26,126 bases of DNA from Perlabentimonas sp964490015 (GTDB lineage: Bacteria; Bacteroidota; Bacteroidia; Bacteroidales; Tenuifilaceae). Every line of letters begins with the position of its first letter. Position 1 is the first letter of the stretch. Shown piece by piece: positions 16,901 to 23,676 of the stretch. The translations under genes and the position numbers were made by a program. Under the pieces are notes generated by a model. The model was not told the DNA's origin and made no database searches. It saw nothing but the letters and a program-made list of their open reading frames with translations. The DNA is taken from positions 1 through 26,126 of the forward strand of contig CAZBBA010000058.1 in the NCBI GenBank assembly GCA_964490015.1, given 5' to 3'.

Positions 16901-17495
16901 CAACATAATCACTTAAAAAGATATTTTGCCTAATATCAGCAATTTCAAGACTTTGTGACCCTTCTACCTTAACTGATATCGGTTCTTCCCTGTTGCCCTT
17001 ATTCTCAATCTGTATGCTTAACTCCGATTTGCGGGTTTTCTGGTCTATGTAAGATCTTCTGGTTAATAACCTAACCTTGATATCAGTTAATCTTTTAATC
17101 TTTATAAAACTGTATTCATTCTTAATAGTAACCCCTCTTGCATCAGAAATTGCTGCAATAATTGAATAACCAATATCGCCTCTAACAATCCCACTAATTG
17201 CAACCCTAACTGGAATAAACAAACTATCCATAGGGCCAATTCCTATGTCCTGTTTACTACTCCCAATTATTGTCCATCCCTCAGGAGTAGTAATGTTTAA
17301 TGTATAACTCTGATATGCATTAGACCTATTAACAACCTTAATTACATTAAAAACTGTTTGCCCAGCACTTGCTTCAATTTCATGCCGGGTGAATTTCATT
17401 TCAATATTATGTGTTTCAGAATTATTATATAAAAAAAACTGCGCATTAACATGGATGCTTAAGCAGGTAAAAACCAAAAATAAATATTTTTTCAT
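13977..17495 (-). CDS. Large Ig/beta-barrel/OmpA outer-membrane protein, putative usher-like platform
   Basis: A 1172-residue envelope protein that I do not match to a named family. Start: ATG at 17495 gives MKKYLFLVFTCLSIHVNAQ, a clean signal peptide; an ATG at 17504 and a GTG at 17507 are also in frame. In order: two Ig-like domains (about 25-245, the first resembling NEW3 type with TPEGWTI); a long segment of alternating beta strands rich in Tyr/Phe/Ser/Asn (about 260-725, including WVGYRQKDFSIRLGQIYPS), read as an outer-membrane barrel; an acidic-loop Ig domain beginning FKDFNGNGKRDDNEPGI as in SdrD B repeats; two carboxypeptidase-regulatory-like domains (to about 1050); and a C-terminal OmpA peptidoglycan-binding domain (EIQGHCDD, QERAGAVARYL, EGRMRNRRIE). 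Two subunit-like genes lie directly upstream on the strand and a PapD-like chaperone is nearby, suggesting a fibre-assembly platform (inference). Confidence 0.8.
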   Translation of the reverse strand: MKKYLFLVFTCLSIHVNAQFFLYNNSETHNIEMKFTRHEIEASAGQTVFNVIKVVNRSNAYQSYTLNITTPEGWTIIGSSKQDIGIGPMDSLFIPVRVAISGIVRGDIGYSIIAAISDARGVTIKNEYSFIKIKRLTDIKVRLLTRRSYIDQKTRKSELSIQIENKGNREEPISVKVEGSQSLEIADIRQNIFLSDYVVQPYSDTIVNIALYFKDERYSFSTIHFVDVICSTIDTTHSYKTIYYSISDTYNNIIPSNQKAFIAEYNARGLFSNFTNTKHGLTLSGNVLLKNNKDFFYYYNSNDIESPDKLYLDNRMWVGYRQKDFSIRLGQIYPSIEGRFQRTGAQIDFSKGNFSVMGVTATHLREGGLSYGGRVNYKFNNNFTLFSSYASINNSRGVNSSHLAALGGSAVLFKKHRISLIGVYNELSFVPSDDNTYSKTAYGGELRYSFNSRKLRTTLKSKFGTPYLNSSYNGRASLLFNTQYRIDPKSSIVVNITGNKNNPENYFSIPGTPVPSRAFVKIQPYFGYNISPKFYIFGGPGYEISSTDAFSALQTGQEFFSNQIGFLTLGLRFRGEKPSDAINFQYSVGALDVIKAPQSIWNIPKPSNQGELGIYNNFSLNIRRANWGVQAMYSDGPRSVQDHFSWHYINSDSRYLKIMPYYRSFVFKESLYLDLSASYSNDLVALSTYTNINTQLEWILSNDMKIRALNVYSVQSRVTSGGDVDRFQNIYFELGFKKEFGLQQPRQKFYDLNIVFFKDFNGNGKRDDNEPGIKNILFEIERIDDGMMQYQGFSSTELLSDQNGSVSLKRIPSGVYETSYYPIGSDAGTFSKSTEDVVINLDKNTTLNIPFVEKNKVFGKIILNRSRLSGLGRIDLSNVKVTATDSHGRSYSTLTDKNGQFVLFAPITDEYILNINNIFYENFDLRQNNFLVQFNGYKQFEVNFVFDEKVRRINFAATDQEVRQGVQQVRRTTVSGSVKDVNTQQPIRAKINLINTRTNSIITSVNSSATSGDYTLNFMAADNYLLEVLADDYWYMSENLVLQQVTTFMNLNRDILLRPISVGSKVELNIRFDVNSAFLNPEAVAELNRLLRQMKNNPTVRLEIQGHCDDLEAIQKPGVGQERAGAVARYLIENGFSNVEVKDMKNSVPTTSNDTEEGRMRNRRIEVVVLRR

Positions 17496-17511
17496 GCTAG
17501 CCATCACAAAG

Positions 17512-18081
17512 TTAATCGTACAGTGGTTTTATAGTAAAAATAAGGTTAACCGTATAAAAATCGGGCATAAACCCCAAGACTGTATTTGGAGGTAAAGCAA
17601 AATCATATGATATTTTGAAACTACCACTCACATTCAAAATTGAGCCTCGGTTCCAGATAATAGGTTGATCAGAATCGGATAAATCTATGTCATCAGTTGA
17701 TGGATCATCAGGAATTGAAATATTTTCAACACGTAACTTAAGAATACTAAGGTCAAAAGGGAGGTAACCACTTGCAGAGATAAAATCTGTTTGGGCTCTT
17801 ACCGTCACTTCCCAACCATCACTATCCCCTGGTAAACCAGGAAAACCTGGAGTATAATTAGCTGTATCATTATAAAATACAACCAAATTTGTCCAATCGT
17901 TATAAGTAAAGCCTTCTTTATAGTGCTTTAAGGTGTTAAAACTAAATGGCAAGTTTCCCCCAGAAATAACCGTTAACTTTCGAGAAATATTTTGTCCATC
18001 AACCGTTGTTGTATTTAATGTAATTAAACCAACAACAATGATTATAGTACATAAGTTTAAAAATATTCTCCTAACTGTCAT
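17512..18081 (-). CDS. Secreted fibre-subunit-like protein with a short N-terminus (possible tip subunit)
   Basis: A small exported beta-rich protein of 189 residues, not a named family. The signal peptide (about 1-30, hydrophobic IIIVVGLITL) probably ends before Gln-Asn-Ile-Ser. The mature part opens with RKLTVISGGNLPFSFNTL and has a GFPGLPGDSDGWEV loop and a final strand FYTVNLIFTI. It shares LTVxSGGN near the N-terminus and a Pro-Asp/Thr-Asp...Tyr...hydrophobic terminal strand with the protein encoded just upstream on the strand, so the two are paralogues. The mature chain has no cysteine. Only about 6 residues precede LTV, against about 19 in the paralogue. The stop is 16 bases before the start of the large OmpA-type gene, so they are co-transcribed. 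Subunit or adhesin function is inferred from context. Confidence 0.75.
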   Translation of the reverse strand: MTVRRIFLNLCTIIIVVGLITLNTTTVDGQNISRKLTVISGGNLPFSFNTLKHYKEGFTYNDWTNLVVFYNDTANYTPGFPGLPGDSDGWEVTVRAQTDFISASGYLPFDLSILKLRVENISIPDDPSTDDIDLSDSDQPIIWNRGSILNVSGSFKISYDFALPPNTVLGFMPDFYTVNLIFTIKPLYD

Positions 18082-18103
18082 GTTTATATAAATAAAATAA
18101 AAA

Positions 18104-18147
18104 AATGCCCGCCCTTGGTTTTCGCCGAAAACAATAGTGCGGGCATT
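18104..18147 (-). terminator. Hairpin with U-tract between the two subunit-like genes
   Basis: AATGCCCGC (18104-18112) and GCGGGCATT (18139-18147) form a perfect 9-bp stem, with an inner stem of TTTTC against GAAAA around GCC. Read on the minus strand the stem is followed by a T-rich run (TTTTTTTATTTTATTT). It lies 22 bases after the stop of the 199-residue gene and 22 bases before the start of the 189-residue gene. It is a good intrinsic terminator or attenuator inside an apparent operon, which would make the first gene more abundant than the two after it. Confidence 0.85.
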
Positions 18148-18169
18148 AAGTTTTGGAGATAAATTGAGT

Positions 18170-18769
18170 CTAGTTATCCACTAACTCTAAAAACATATTA
18201 GTTACATACCTATCTGTTGGGATTTTTTGCTGTAGCAATGATAGTGCGTTCATAAGATCCTCAGATGTACCGAGACGCCATTCAATTACGAAATTATTCT
18301 TTGCAGCATCACCAGCAGCTTCTTCATCCAAGCCCTCAATAATAATTTCACCACCAGCAACTGGCACCTTCACCTCTGCATCAGCAATACTTGGAATATT
18401 CCAACTTGTTCCTTCAACTCCTCCAACGCCTTCATAGCGTATCATATACCCAACATTATCTAAGCTTAAAGTATTAGCGGGGTTATCTTGTCCAAGGAAA
18501 TCATCATCCTCGGGTCTAAGAATCACGCTAAAATCTCTTGAAGCCGAAACTGTAAAATTTGTTTCATATCTAGCATCAGCATCAATACCTCCATCCCATT
18601 GCTCAATTGAGTTAACAACCCACTCAATGTTTCCGCCTGACACCACTGTTAATCTGAAAACAGAATTTAATGTAACAGAAACAGGAATAATTGCGTATTC
18701 CGACACCGCCTGTCCAAAGCCCATTTGGGCAAATAGCAGCATTGCTGCTCCAAGTACTAGTTTTCTCAT
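18170..18769 (-). CDS. Secreted fibre-subunit-like protein (possible major subunit)
   Basis: An exported beta-rich protein of 199 residues without a named family. The signal peptide MRKLVLGAAMLLFAQMGFG is followed by a mature chain beginning QAVSEYAII. An alternating hydrophobic stretch (AIIPVSVTLNSVF) precedes the LTVVSGGN motif shared with the neighbouring paralogue, then comes NSIEQWDGG, a pattern I associate with Bacteroidota secreted beta-sandwich proteins. The chain is acidic, has no cysteine, and ends in a strand-like YVTNMFLELVDN. A strong hairpin follows its stop, consistent with high expression relative to downstream genes. If the cluster is a chaperone-usher-like system, the N-terminal extension would act as donor strand and this would be the polymerising subunit; that is inference from layout and from a motif-level comparison. 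Confidence 0.72.
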   Translation of the reverse strand: MRKLVLGAAMLLFAQMGFGQAVSEYAIIPVSVTLNSVFRLTVVSGGNIEWVVNSIEQWDGGIDADARYETNFTVSASRDFSVILRPEDDDFLGQDNPANTLSLDNVGYMIRYEGVGGVEGTSWNIPSIADAEVKVPVAGGEIIIEGLDEEAAGDAAKNNFVIEWRLGTSEDLMNALSLLQQKIPTDRYVTNMFLELVDN

Positions 18770-18804
18770 AGGTTTAAAATTAAGTTAGTTAATGTATTGT
18801 AGCA

Positions 18805-18881
18805 TTTTTTTTGTGTTTTCGAAATACTTATGTAAAAATAAGTTAAAAACTTAAGATTGCAAGCGGTTTTATTTTTTTTTT
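18805..18881 (-). promoter_or_regulatory. Homopolymer tracts in the leader region of the major-subunit-like gene
   Basis: Two pure T runs on the + strand (A runs on the coding strand), 8 bases at 18805-18812 and 10 bases at 18872-18881, lie about 35-45 and 100-112 bases before the ATG at 18769. The 214-base spacer holds no gene. No convincing TAnnTTTG box was found. The tracts may be ordinary AT-rich promoter sequence, an upstream A-tract that boosts transcription, or a slippage site. Confidence 0.3.
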
Positions 18882-18983
18882 GGGTGCAAATACTGAGTAA
18901 TTGAGGAATTTAACATTTTTGGGGATGAATCTCGTTTACGAATTGGTAAATGAAACATCTGTTTTGCAATAATTTGACTAAAA

Positions 18984-20864
18984 TCAGTTCCCAACCAGAA
19001 ATCCCATAACCAGCACATCATCTACTTGAGGATACTCCTGACGCTTCCACTCGTTAAAGGTAATTTTTAGGATTTCGCGCTGCTCAACCGAAGGTAGTTT
19101 ATGGATATGCTCAAGCAGCTCAGTAAAGTTCTTAATCATAAACTTTCGGCCATCGTTACCCCCAAACTGGTCGATAAATCCATCGGAGAACATATACAGC
19201 CAGGTTGGCCCTTCAATATTAATGGTGTGTGTTGTGAACTCATTATCTACATTTGATGTCCCACCACCAATCGACTCCTTATCCCCCCTTATGCGAAAAA
19301 CCTCATTATTGGCGATGTAAACCAATGGGTTTTTGGCGCCAGAGAATTCAATTGTCCTAGTCTTAGGGTCCCAAACGCAAAGAGCCATATCCATACCATC
19401 GCGGTTATCGGTCTCGTCCTGCCTTAGGGTACGGCGAATTCCCTTGTTGAGCTCCATAAGAATTTGCCCAGGCCTATCGATTCCTTTGTCGAGAATCTCG
19501 TCGAGCAGGTTATAACCAATCATGGAGAGGAATGCACCGGGAACTCCGTGCCCAGTACAATCGATGGCCGATATGGCAAACTTATCCTCATTCTTATCGT
19601 ATGTTTTCTTGCCATTTAGTATTGGCTTAAACCAGTAGTAGTCGCCGCTCACCACATCGCGGGGCTTAAAGAAGATAAAGGCATCGTCGAAGTATTGTTC
19701 CAGATGCTTCTGTGAGGGGAGCAATGCCTTTTGAATACCCTGAGCATAGTTAATACTCTTGCTGATATTCTCGTTTTGGCGTTGGATCTGATTTTTCTGC
19801 TGTTGAATCTCATCGTTCTGACTACTTAGCAGCGAGTTTGCTTTACGCTTATCGTTATACCCTTTATAAATAAATGCAGATAGTAGAAATAGCAGAATTA
19901 GCCCTGCAGCACCAGAGTATATAACGGTTTGCTGAGCCTGTAAACGTGCCTGCTGCTCCTTTTCAGCAAGTTCCTGAATAAGGCGTTGCGACTCCAAGAT
20001 CTCAATCTCCTGCTGCCGTTGCCGAGCCAACTCCTCAACCCTAAACAGCGAATCCTGCTTGGCCTGCACTACAAAGCCCAAGGAATCCTCTGTAGCCTGT
20101 GCCCTGAGCTTTTGCAGCTCCATTTGTAGAGCCTGTGCCGAGCGTTGTATGCGTTCACGCTCCACATCGGCCTGCGATCTCCCAACCATCTCCTCGTACT
20201 CCTCGGCAACCTCAAGCCTTGCTAACTGCTGCTCAATTTGGGTGAACATATTGTTCATTTCCTGAGCCTTTACAAGATTTCCGATTCTGTCGTAGTTGAA
20301 ATTAAGAAGACGAAGACAGTTTAATGTTAATCGAGGGTTTCCTAAGCCTCGGGAGAGTTCAAGTGCCTCCTCAAGTAACGGTATTGCTTTATCGTGCTGT
20401 CGCAGTGCGCCATGAATATAGGCTACATCAATCAAACCCGCGGCAACTTCCGATTTATTATTTAGTTTCCGGCGGGCCTCAAGGCTTTTGTAGAAATACT
20501 CAAGAGCTAAATCGAATCGTTCCAGGTCGGTATAAATCAATCCAATATTACTGTAAATGGCTTTAATGTCATTAACATTCCCTACCCTTTCATTCAAAGG
20601 AACCGATTCTAAAAAATAGGAAACAGCCTCGCGTAGTCCACCATTTTCCCAGTATAAAAATGCAACCCTATTCAGGTAGAAAATTGCCTGTTCGGTATTA
20701 CCTGCTTGCTTATAACGGGTAACCAGCTCCAGGTATCGATCAACATCATCCTGCTTATCCTTTGGCAACAAGGTAACCTGCTGTGCACTTAGGATCAGCG
20801 ACAAACATGTTAGCAGTGTAATTAAGGAAACCCTTATAAAATTTGCCAAATGTGAATAAAACAT
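18984..20864 (-). CDS. TPR sensor with SpoIIE-type PP2C phosphatase output
   Basis: A membrane signalling protein of 626 residues. The ATG at 20864 gives a signal-peptide-like N-terminus (RVSLITLLTCLSLILSAQQ); the longer frame uses TTG. Layout: periplasmic tetratricopeptide repeats (about 35-210, for example AIYSNIGLIYTDLERFDLAL), a coiled coil rich in Gln/Glu/Arg (about 210-310), one membrane segment (about 313-335, GAAGLILLFLLSAFIYKGY), a second coiled coil, then a cytoplasmic SpoIIE/PP2C phosphatase from about 370. Metal-binding motifs are present: VVSGDYYWF, DCTGHGVPGA, DGMDMAL, FSDGFIDQFGG and DDVLVMGF. Such phosphatases usually dephosphorylate anti-sigma antagonists or related partner-switch proteins. 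No partner kinase or STAS protein is in the window. It lies upstream of the subunit-like gene on the same strand, so control of the surface system is possible but unproven. Confidence 0.92.
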   Translation of the reverse strand: MFYSHLANFIRVSLITLLTCLSLILSAQQVTLLPKDKQDDVDRYLELVTRYKQAGNTEQAIFYLNRVAFLYWENGGLREAVSYFLESVPLNERVGNVNDIKAIYSNIGLIYTDLERFDLALEYFYKSLEARRKLNNKSEVAAGLIDVAYIHGALRQHDKAIPLLEEALELSRGLGNPRLTLNCLRLLNFNYDRIGNLVKAQEMNNMFTQIEQQLARLEVAEEYEEMVGRSQADVERERIQRSAQALQMELQKLRAQATEDSLGFVVQAKQDSLFRVEELARQRQQEIEILESQRLIQELAEKEQQARLQAQQTVIYSGAAGLILLFLLSAFIYKGYNDKRKANSLLSSQNDEIQQQKNQIQRQNENISKSINYAQGIQKALLPSQKHLEQYFDDAFIFFKPRDVVSGDYYWFKPILNGKKTYDKNEDKFAISAIDCTGHGVPGAFLSMIGYNLLDEILDKGIDRPGQILMELNKGIRRTLRQDETDNRDGMDMALCVWDPKTRTIEFSGAKNPLVYIANNEVFRIRGDKESIGGGTSNVDNEFTTHTINIEGPTWLYMFSDGFIDQFGGNDGRKFMIKNFTELLEHIHKLPSVEQREILKITFNEWKRQEYPQVDDVLVMGFLVGN

Positions 20865-21267
20865 AGAAATGTTTCGTTGACTTAACAAAAAATAATGAAT
20901 TATAAAGTAATAAACTAATGATCAACTTTCATAATGCCCTATCTATAATATTGCTTTAGTTTTCCACAACGCAATATCCAAGGATAAATGCCCCTACTAT
21001 ACAAATTAGTATGGAAAACTACTCCTATATGAAAACTCTATTGCAAATCAAAAGTAAACAAAAAGTTACGAAATCCCTTACAGTTGACCATAAAGTGATT
21101 AAAAATATTATTAGCAAAAGATTAAATGAGATAAATATCACTTTTTAACATGCCAAAATAATCGCATTACTGTATTTTGGTACTTACAAGTTATGAATAT
21201 ACATAGTTTAACATTAAACCTATTTTGATCGCTCATCGAGGGAAAGGGTTAAATCGTGTTATTTTTT

Positions 21268-21302
21268 TGACGAATCTATTATTTCCGTTCTTCAGATTGT
21301 CA
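21268..21302. repeat. Imperfect inverted repeat in the divergent spacer
   Basis: TGACGAATCT (21268-21277) and AGATTGTCA (21294-21302) pair with one bulged G, separated by 16 bases. The arms are about 9 bp and could be a dimeric regulator site or a short RNA hairpin. Confidence 0.35.
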
Positions 21303-21523
21303 AACTTTGGGATAAATAAAGGGTATGTACATATGTTAACAGAGATTGTAATAGCCAATAAAATAAACGTATAAAAAATGTTTAGAGTTAAAAAATAATT
21401 TATTCGTCTGATTATCTGATATATAAAAAAATCGTATTAAATACTAACAATTTCAAATATGACATTAAAAGAGATGATCTATAACTTGGCACGATATAGG
21501 TAAGTAGAAATAAGAAATTGCAT

Positions 21524-21531
21524 TATATTTG
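21524..21531 (+). promoter_or_regulatory. Bacteroidota-type -7 promoter box for the chaperone gene
   Basis: TATATTTG matches the TAnnTTTG consensus recognised by the Bacteroidota primary sigma factor. It ends 28 bases before the ATG at 21560, implying a leader of about 20 bases. No clear -33 TTG-type box lies 17-23 bases upstream, so support is from one element only. Confidence 0.5.
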
Positions 21532-21559
21532 TCTAATTATAATAACGGCTATTAACCCC

Positions 21560-22375
21560 ATGAGAAAAGAACTTTTTGCGATTCTACTTTCAGTCAGCGT
21601 TGCCCTTCCCTTTAGCAGTGCAGCACAGGATTTTGAGGTTGCCCCAGTTAGGCTCGACTTCAATGCCGAACCCGGCGAAAATCAGACTAAAGTTATCAAC
21701 ATTAAGAATCATAGTAACCGTAAGGCTTCGTACGTAATTGCCATTTCCGATTTTTTGCCCGGCAGCGATGGGAAACGCCAAATGCTTCCACCCAGCACCA
21801 CCCGTCGATCGGCGGCCAACTGGTTAAACATCAACCCCAGCTTTTTTGAGCTAAACCCAGGCGACCAAATTCCAATTCAGATATCGATGCTTGTTCCGGG
21901 CGATGAGTATGGTGCTGCTTGGTGTATGCTTTATGTTCAGCCAACCCGGGAACAAACCGCATGGGATGCCGATAAGGCATTGGGCGCGGGTGTAATGGTT
22001 AGCGGACGAATTGGCGTTACTGTATACCAATCGCCCAGTTCCAATACCAACCACTCCATTAAGGTTACCAGCCTAAATGAGATTACCAAGGAAGGTGATA
22101 CAAAACGTAAGTTTGCTGCAACGCTCGATAATCTGGGCGATAAGGTTACCAAATGCAAGGTTCACCTAATAGCTTCAAATATTGCAACTGCCGAGGAAAA
22201 ACAGTTCCCCTCATTCGAGGTGGAAACCTTTCCCAAAATGACCAGAACCGTGGAGGTTGAACTACCCCACCAAGAACTAAAACCTGGACAATATGCTTTA
22301 GCTGTGATAATTGACTATGGACCAAGGTTTGCGCTTGAAGGCGCTCAAATGGTTATTGATGTGAAAGCAGAGTAA
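21560..22375 (+). CDS. PapD-like periplasmic chaperone
   Basis: A secreted two-Ig-domain protein of 271 residues that resembles fimbrial (PapD/EcpD-type) periplasmic chaperones. The ATG at 21560 starts MRKELFAILLSVSVALPFSSAAQ, a signal peptide cut near SSAAQ; an upstream in-frame TTG would spoil it. Domain 1 has the chaperone pattern FEVAPVRLDFNAEPGE, then VINIKNHSNRKASYVI, and the signature WLNINPSFFELNPGDQIPI. Domain 2 runs from about residue 155 and ends in YALAVIIDYGPRFALEGAQ. Chaperones of this class hold pilus subunits by donating a strand and deliver them to an outer-membrane usher; here the two subunit-like genes and the beta-barrel/OmpA protein are on the opposite strand across the phosphatase gene. 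A general Ig-like adhesion or DUF-type role is the alternative. Confidence 0.8.
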   Translation: MRKELFAILLSVSVALPFSSAAQDFEVAPVRLDFNAEPGENQTKVINIKNHSNRKASYVIAISDFLPGSDGKRQMLPPSTTRRSAANWLNINPSFFELNPGDQIPIQISMLVPGDEYGAAWCMLYVQPTREQTAWDADKALGAGVMVSGRIGVTVYQSPSSNTNHSIKVTSLNEITKEGDTKRKFAATLDNLGDKVTKCKVHLIASNIATAEEKQFPSFEVETFPKMTRTVEVELPHQELKPGQYALAVIIDYGPRFALEGAQMVIDVKAE

Positions 22376-22469
22376 AAAAAAGCAATCAGGACGTATTTTT
22401 TTAGTAGATTTTTCAAACCAATAGCATTTTAAATGGACTCCATCAGGCTTAATCCATAATCCGGCCCTA

Positions 22470-23648
22470 ATGATTGCACTCTCTAAACTATTAATACTTA
22501 CAACCCTATTATCAATGGGGTTTTTCTCTTTTCCGCAGATAGTAATAACCCAGGAAAAACTCTACCCTAATGGTGTATTGCAGGAACAATATTCGATTTA
22601 CATCCAAAATGGCGATACCATTAGGCATGGAAACTACCAGTTTTTCTACCCCGAAGGCAAGCCCATGCAGGAGGGATACTATATCGACAACCTACCCGAT
22701 AGTATCTGGATAAACTACTTCCGGAATGGTTTTAGGAAAAGCATGTTTAGGTATAAAAAGGGTAAAAAAAGTGGTGAATTCAGGGTTTGGAACGACGATG
22801 GTTCACTTTATCAGGAAGGGAAATACATCGACGATCAGCTAGAGGGTCGATTGCTTACCTACCATCCCAATGGGGTAATCGATTCTGACAGTGAGTACAG
22901 AAACAATCAACTTAATGGCCTATCGATGGCCTACTCTACCGATGGGAACATCTTGCTAAAGGCAAACTATGTGGATGGGGTACTTGATGGCGATTTTGAG
23001 TCGTACCATACAACAGGTGAACTTAACTACAAAGGGAAACGTTTAGCTGGCGAGTATCACGATACGCTATACGTGTACTACAAGAATGGCAATTTGCAGC
23101 GCAAGGCGTTTTATGATAATGGAATCCTTAAGGGTAAAGTTGTTGGATACTACGAGAGTGGAGTTGTTATGAACACCTCTTATTATATAGATGGGAGAAT
23201 TGAGGGTGAGTACAAGGAGTTTTTTTCAAATGGATCGTTAGCCGAAACCGGATCATACTCTAACAATCAACGAAACGGCACATGGATAAGCTTTCTGCCC
23301 AACGGGCAGATAAATAGCAAGGGCGATTTTATGGATGGTCGTTACCATGGGCTCTGGGTTGTTTACCATCCTACAGGCGCTTTAAAACAATCGGGTGCCT
23401 ACCATCAGGGGCGATCAACAGGCCGGTGGACTTTTTTTGACGAGCAGGGAGCAGTAAATCTCGATGGTTACTACGTGAACGGCAAAGCCGAAGGCTTTTG
23501 GACTGTATTTTTCCCCGATGGCCGCCCTGCTGCCCGCATTTTCTTTAGACATGGGTATCAAGTTGGCGCTGCCTGGGTTTATCAAGCCGATGGTTCAGTA
23601 AAGCGCGAAAAGAATCTAAATATTTTAGCTCCGGTAATCAGAAAATAA
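22470..23648 (+). CDS. Exported MORN-repeat (YwqK-like) protein
   Basis: A 392-residue protein with a hydrophobic leader (about 1-23, LLILTTLLSMGFFS) followed almost entirely by MORN-type repeats of the kind annotated as YwqK family. From residue 55 to 366 there are 13 consecutive units of exactly 24 residues, each of the form xxxxYxxxGxLxxxGxYxxGxxxG (for example EFRVWNDDG then SLYQEGKYIDDQLEG). A longer first unit and a partial last unit flank them. The array would form an extended beta-sheet ribbon. The family is often called an antitoxin automatically, but no toxin is adjacent and the protein appears exported, so that label is not supported here. It follows the chaperone by 94 bases on the same strand, and TAGATTTT (22405-22412) is a weak -7-like box. 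Its role is unknown; a structural envelope part is plausible. Confidence 0.82.
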   Translation: MIALSKLLILTTLLSMGFFSFPQIVITQEKLYPNGVLQEQYSIYIQNGDTIRHGNYQFFYPEGKPMQEGYYIDNLPDSIWINYFRNGFRKSMFRYKKGKKSGEFRVWNDDGSLYQEGKYIDDQLEGRLLTYHPNGVIDSDSEYRNNQLNGLSMAYSTDGNILLKANYVDGVLDGDFESYHTTGELNYKGKRLAGEYHDTLYVYYKNGNLQRKAFYDNGILKGKVVGYYESGVVMNTSYYIDGRIEGEYKEFFSNGSLAETGSYSNNQRNGTWISFLPNGQINSKGDFMDGRYHGLWVVYHPTGALKQSGAYHQGRSTGRWTFFDEQGAVNLDGYYVNGKAEGFWTVFFPDGRPAARIFFRHGYQVGAAWVYQADGSVKREKNLNILAPVIRK

Positions 23649-23650
23649 GA

Positions 23651-23672
23651 AAAGCCACGTTTCCGTGGCTTT
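23651..23672. terminator. Bidirectional intrinsic terminator between the MORN gene and gyrB
   Basis: AAAGCCACG (23651-23659), loop TTTC and CGTGGCTTT (23664-23672) form a perfect 9-bp stem flanked by A-rich and T-rich sequence, so it can stop transcription from both sides. It starts 3 bases after the MORN-gene stop and ends 5 bases from the gyrB stop; the genes converge. Confidence 0.9.
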
Positions 23673-23676
23673 CTTA

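Larger units (their letters stand above)
20865..21559. other. Long AT-rich divergent intergenic region
   Basis: A 695-base spacer between the divergently transcribed phosphatase and chaperone genes, strongly AT-rich by eye. It holds an imperfect inverted repeat (21268-21302), a -7-like box next to the chaperone start, and a 45-codon open frame (21011-21148) that I do not accept as a gene. No tRNA, terminator or recognisable riboswitch was seen. The length is unusual for this gene-dense window and suggests regulatory content or a decayed gene. Confidence 0.6.

Noticed and set aside
21011..21148. 45-codon ATG open frame in the divergent spacer, lysine-rich, no signal peptide
   Set aside because: Such a frame is expected by chance in sequence this AT-rich. 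There is no promoter box, motif or recognisable homology, so it is mentioned only as part of the spacer.
22470..23648. Toxin-antitoxin module based on YwqK-family similarity
   Set aside because: No toxin-like neighbour exists, the protein has an export leader, and the family name rests on repeat similarity only.
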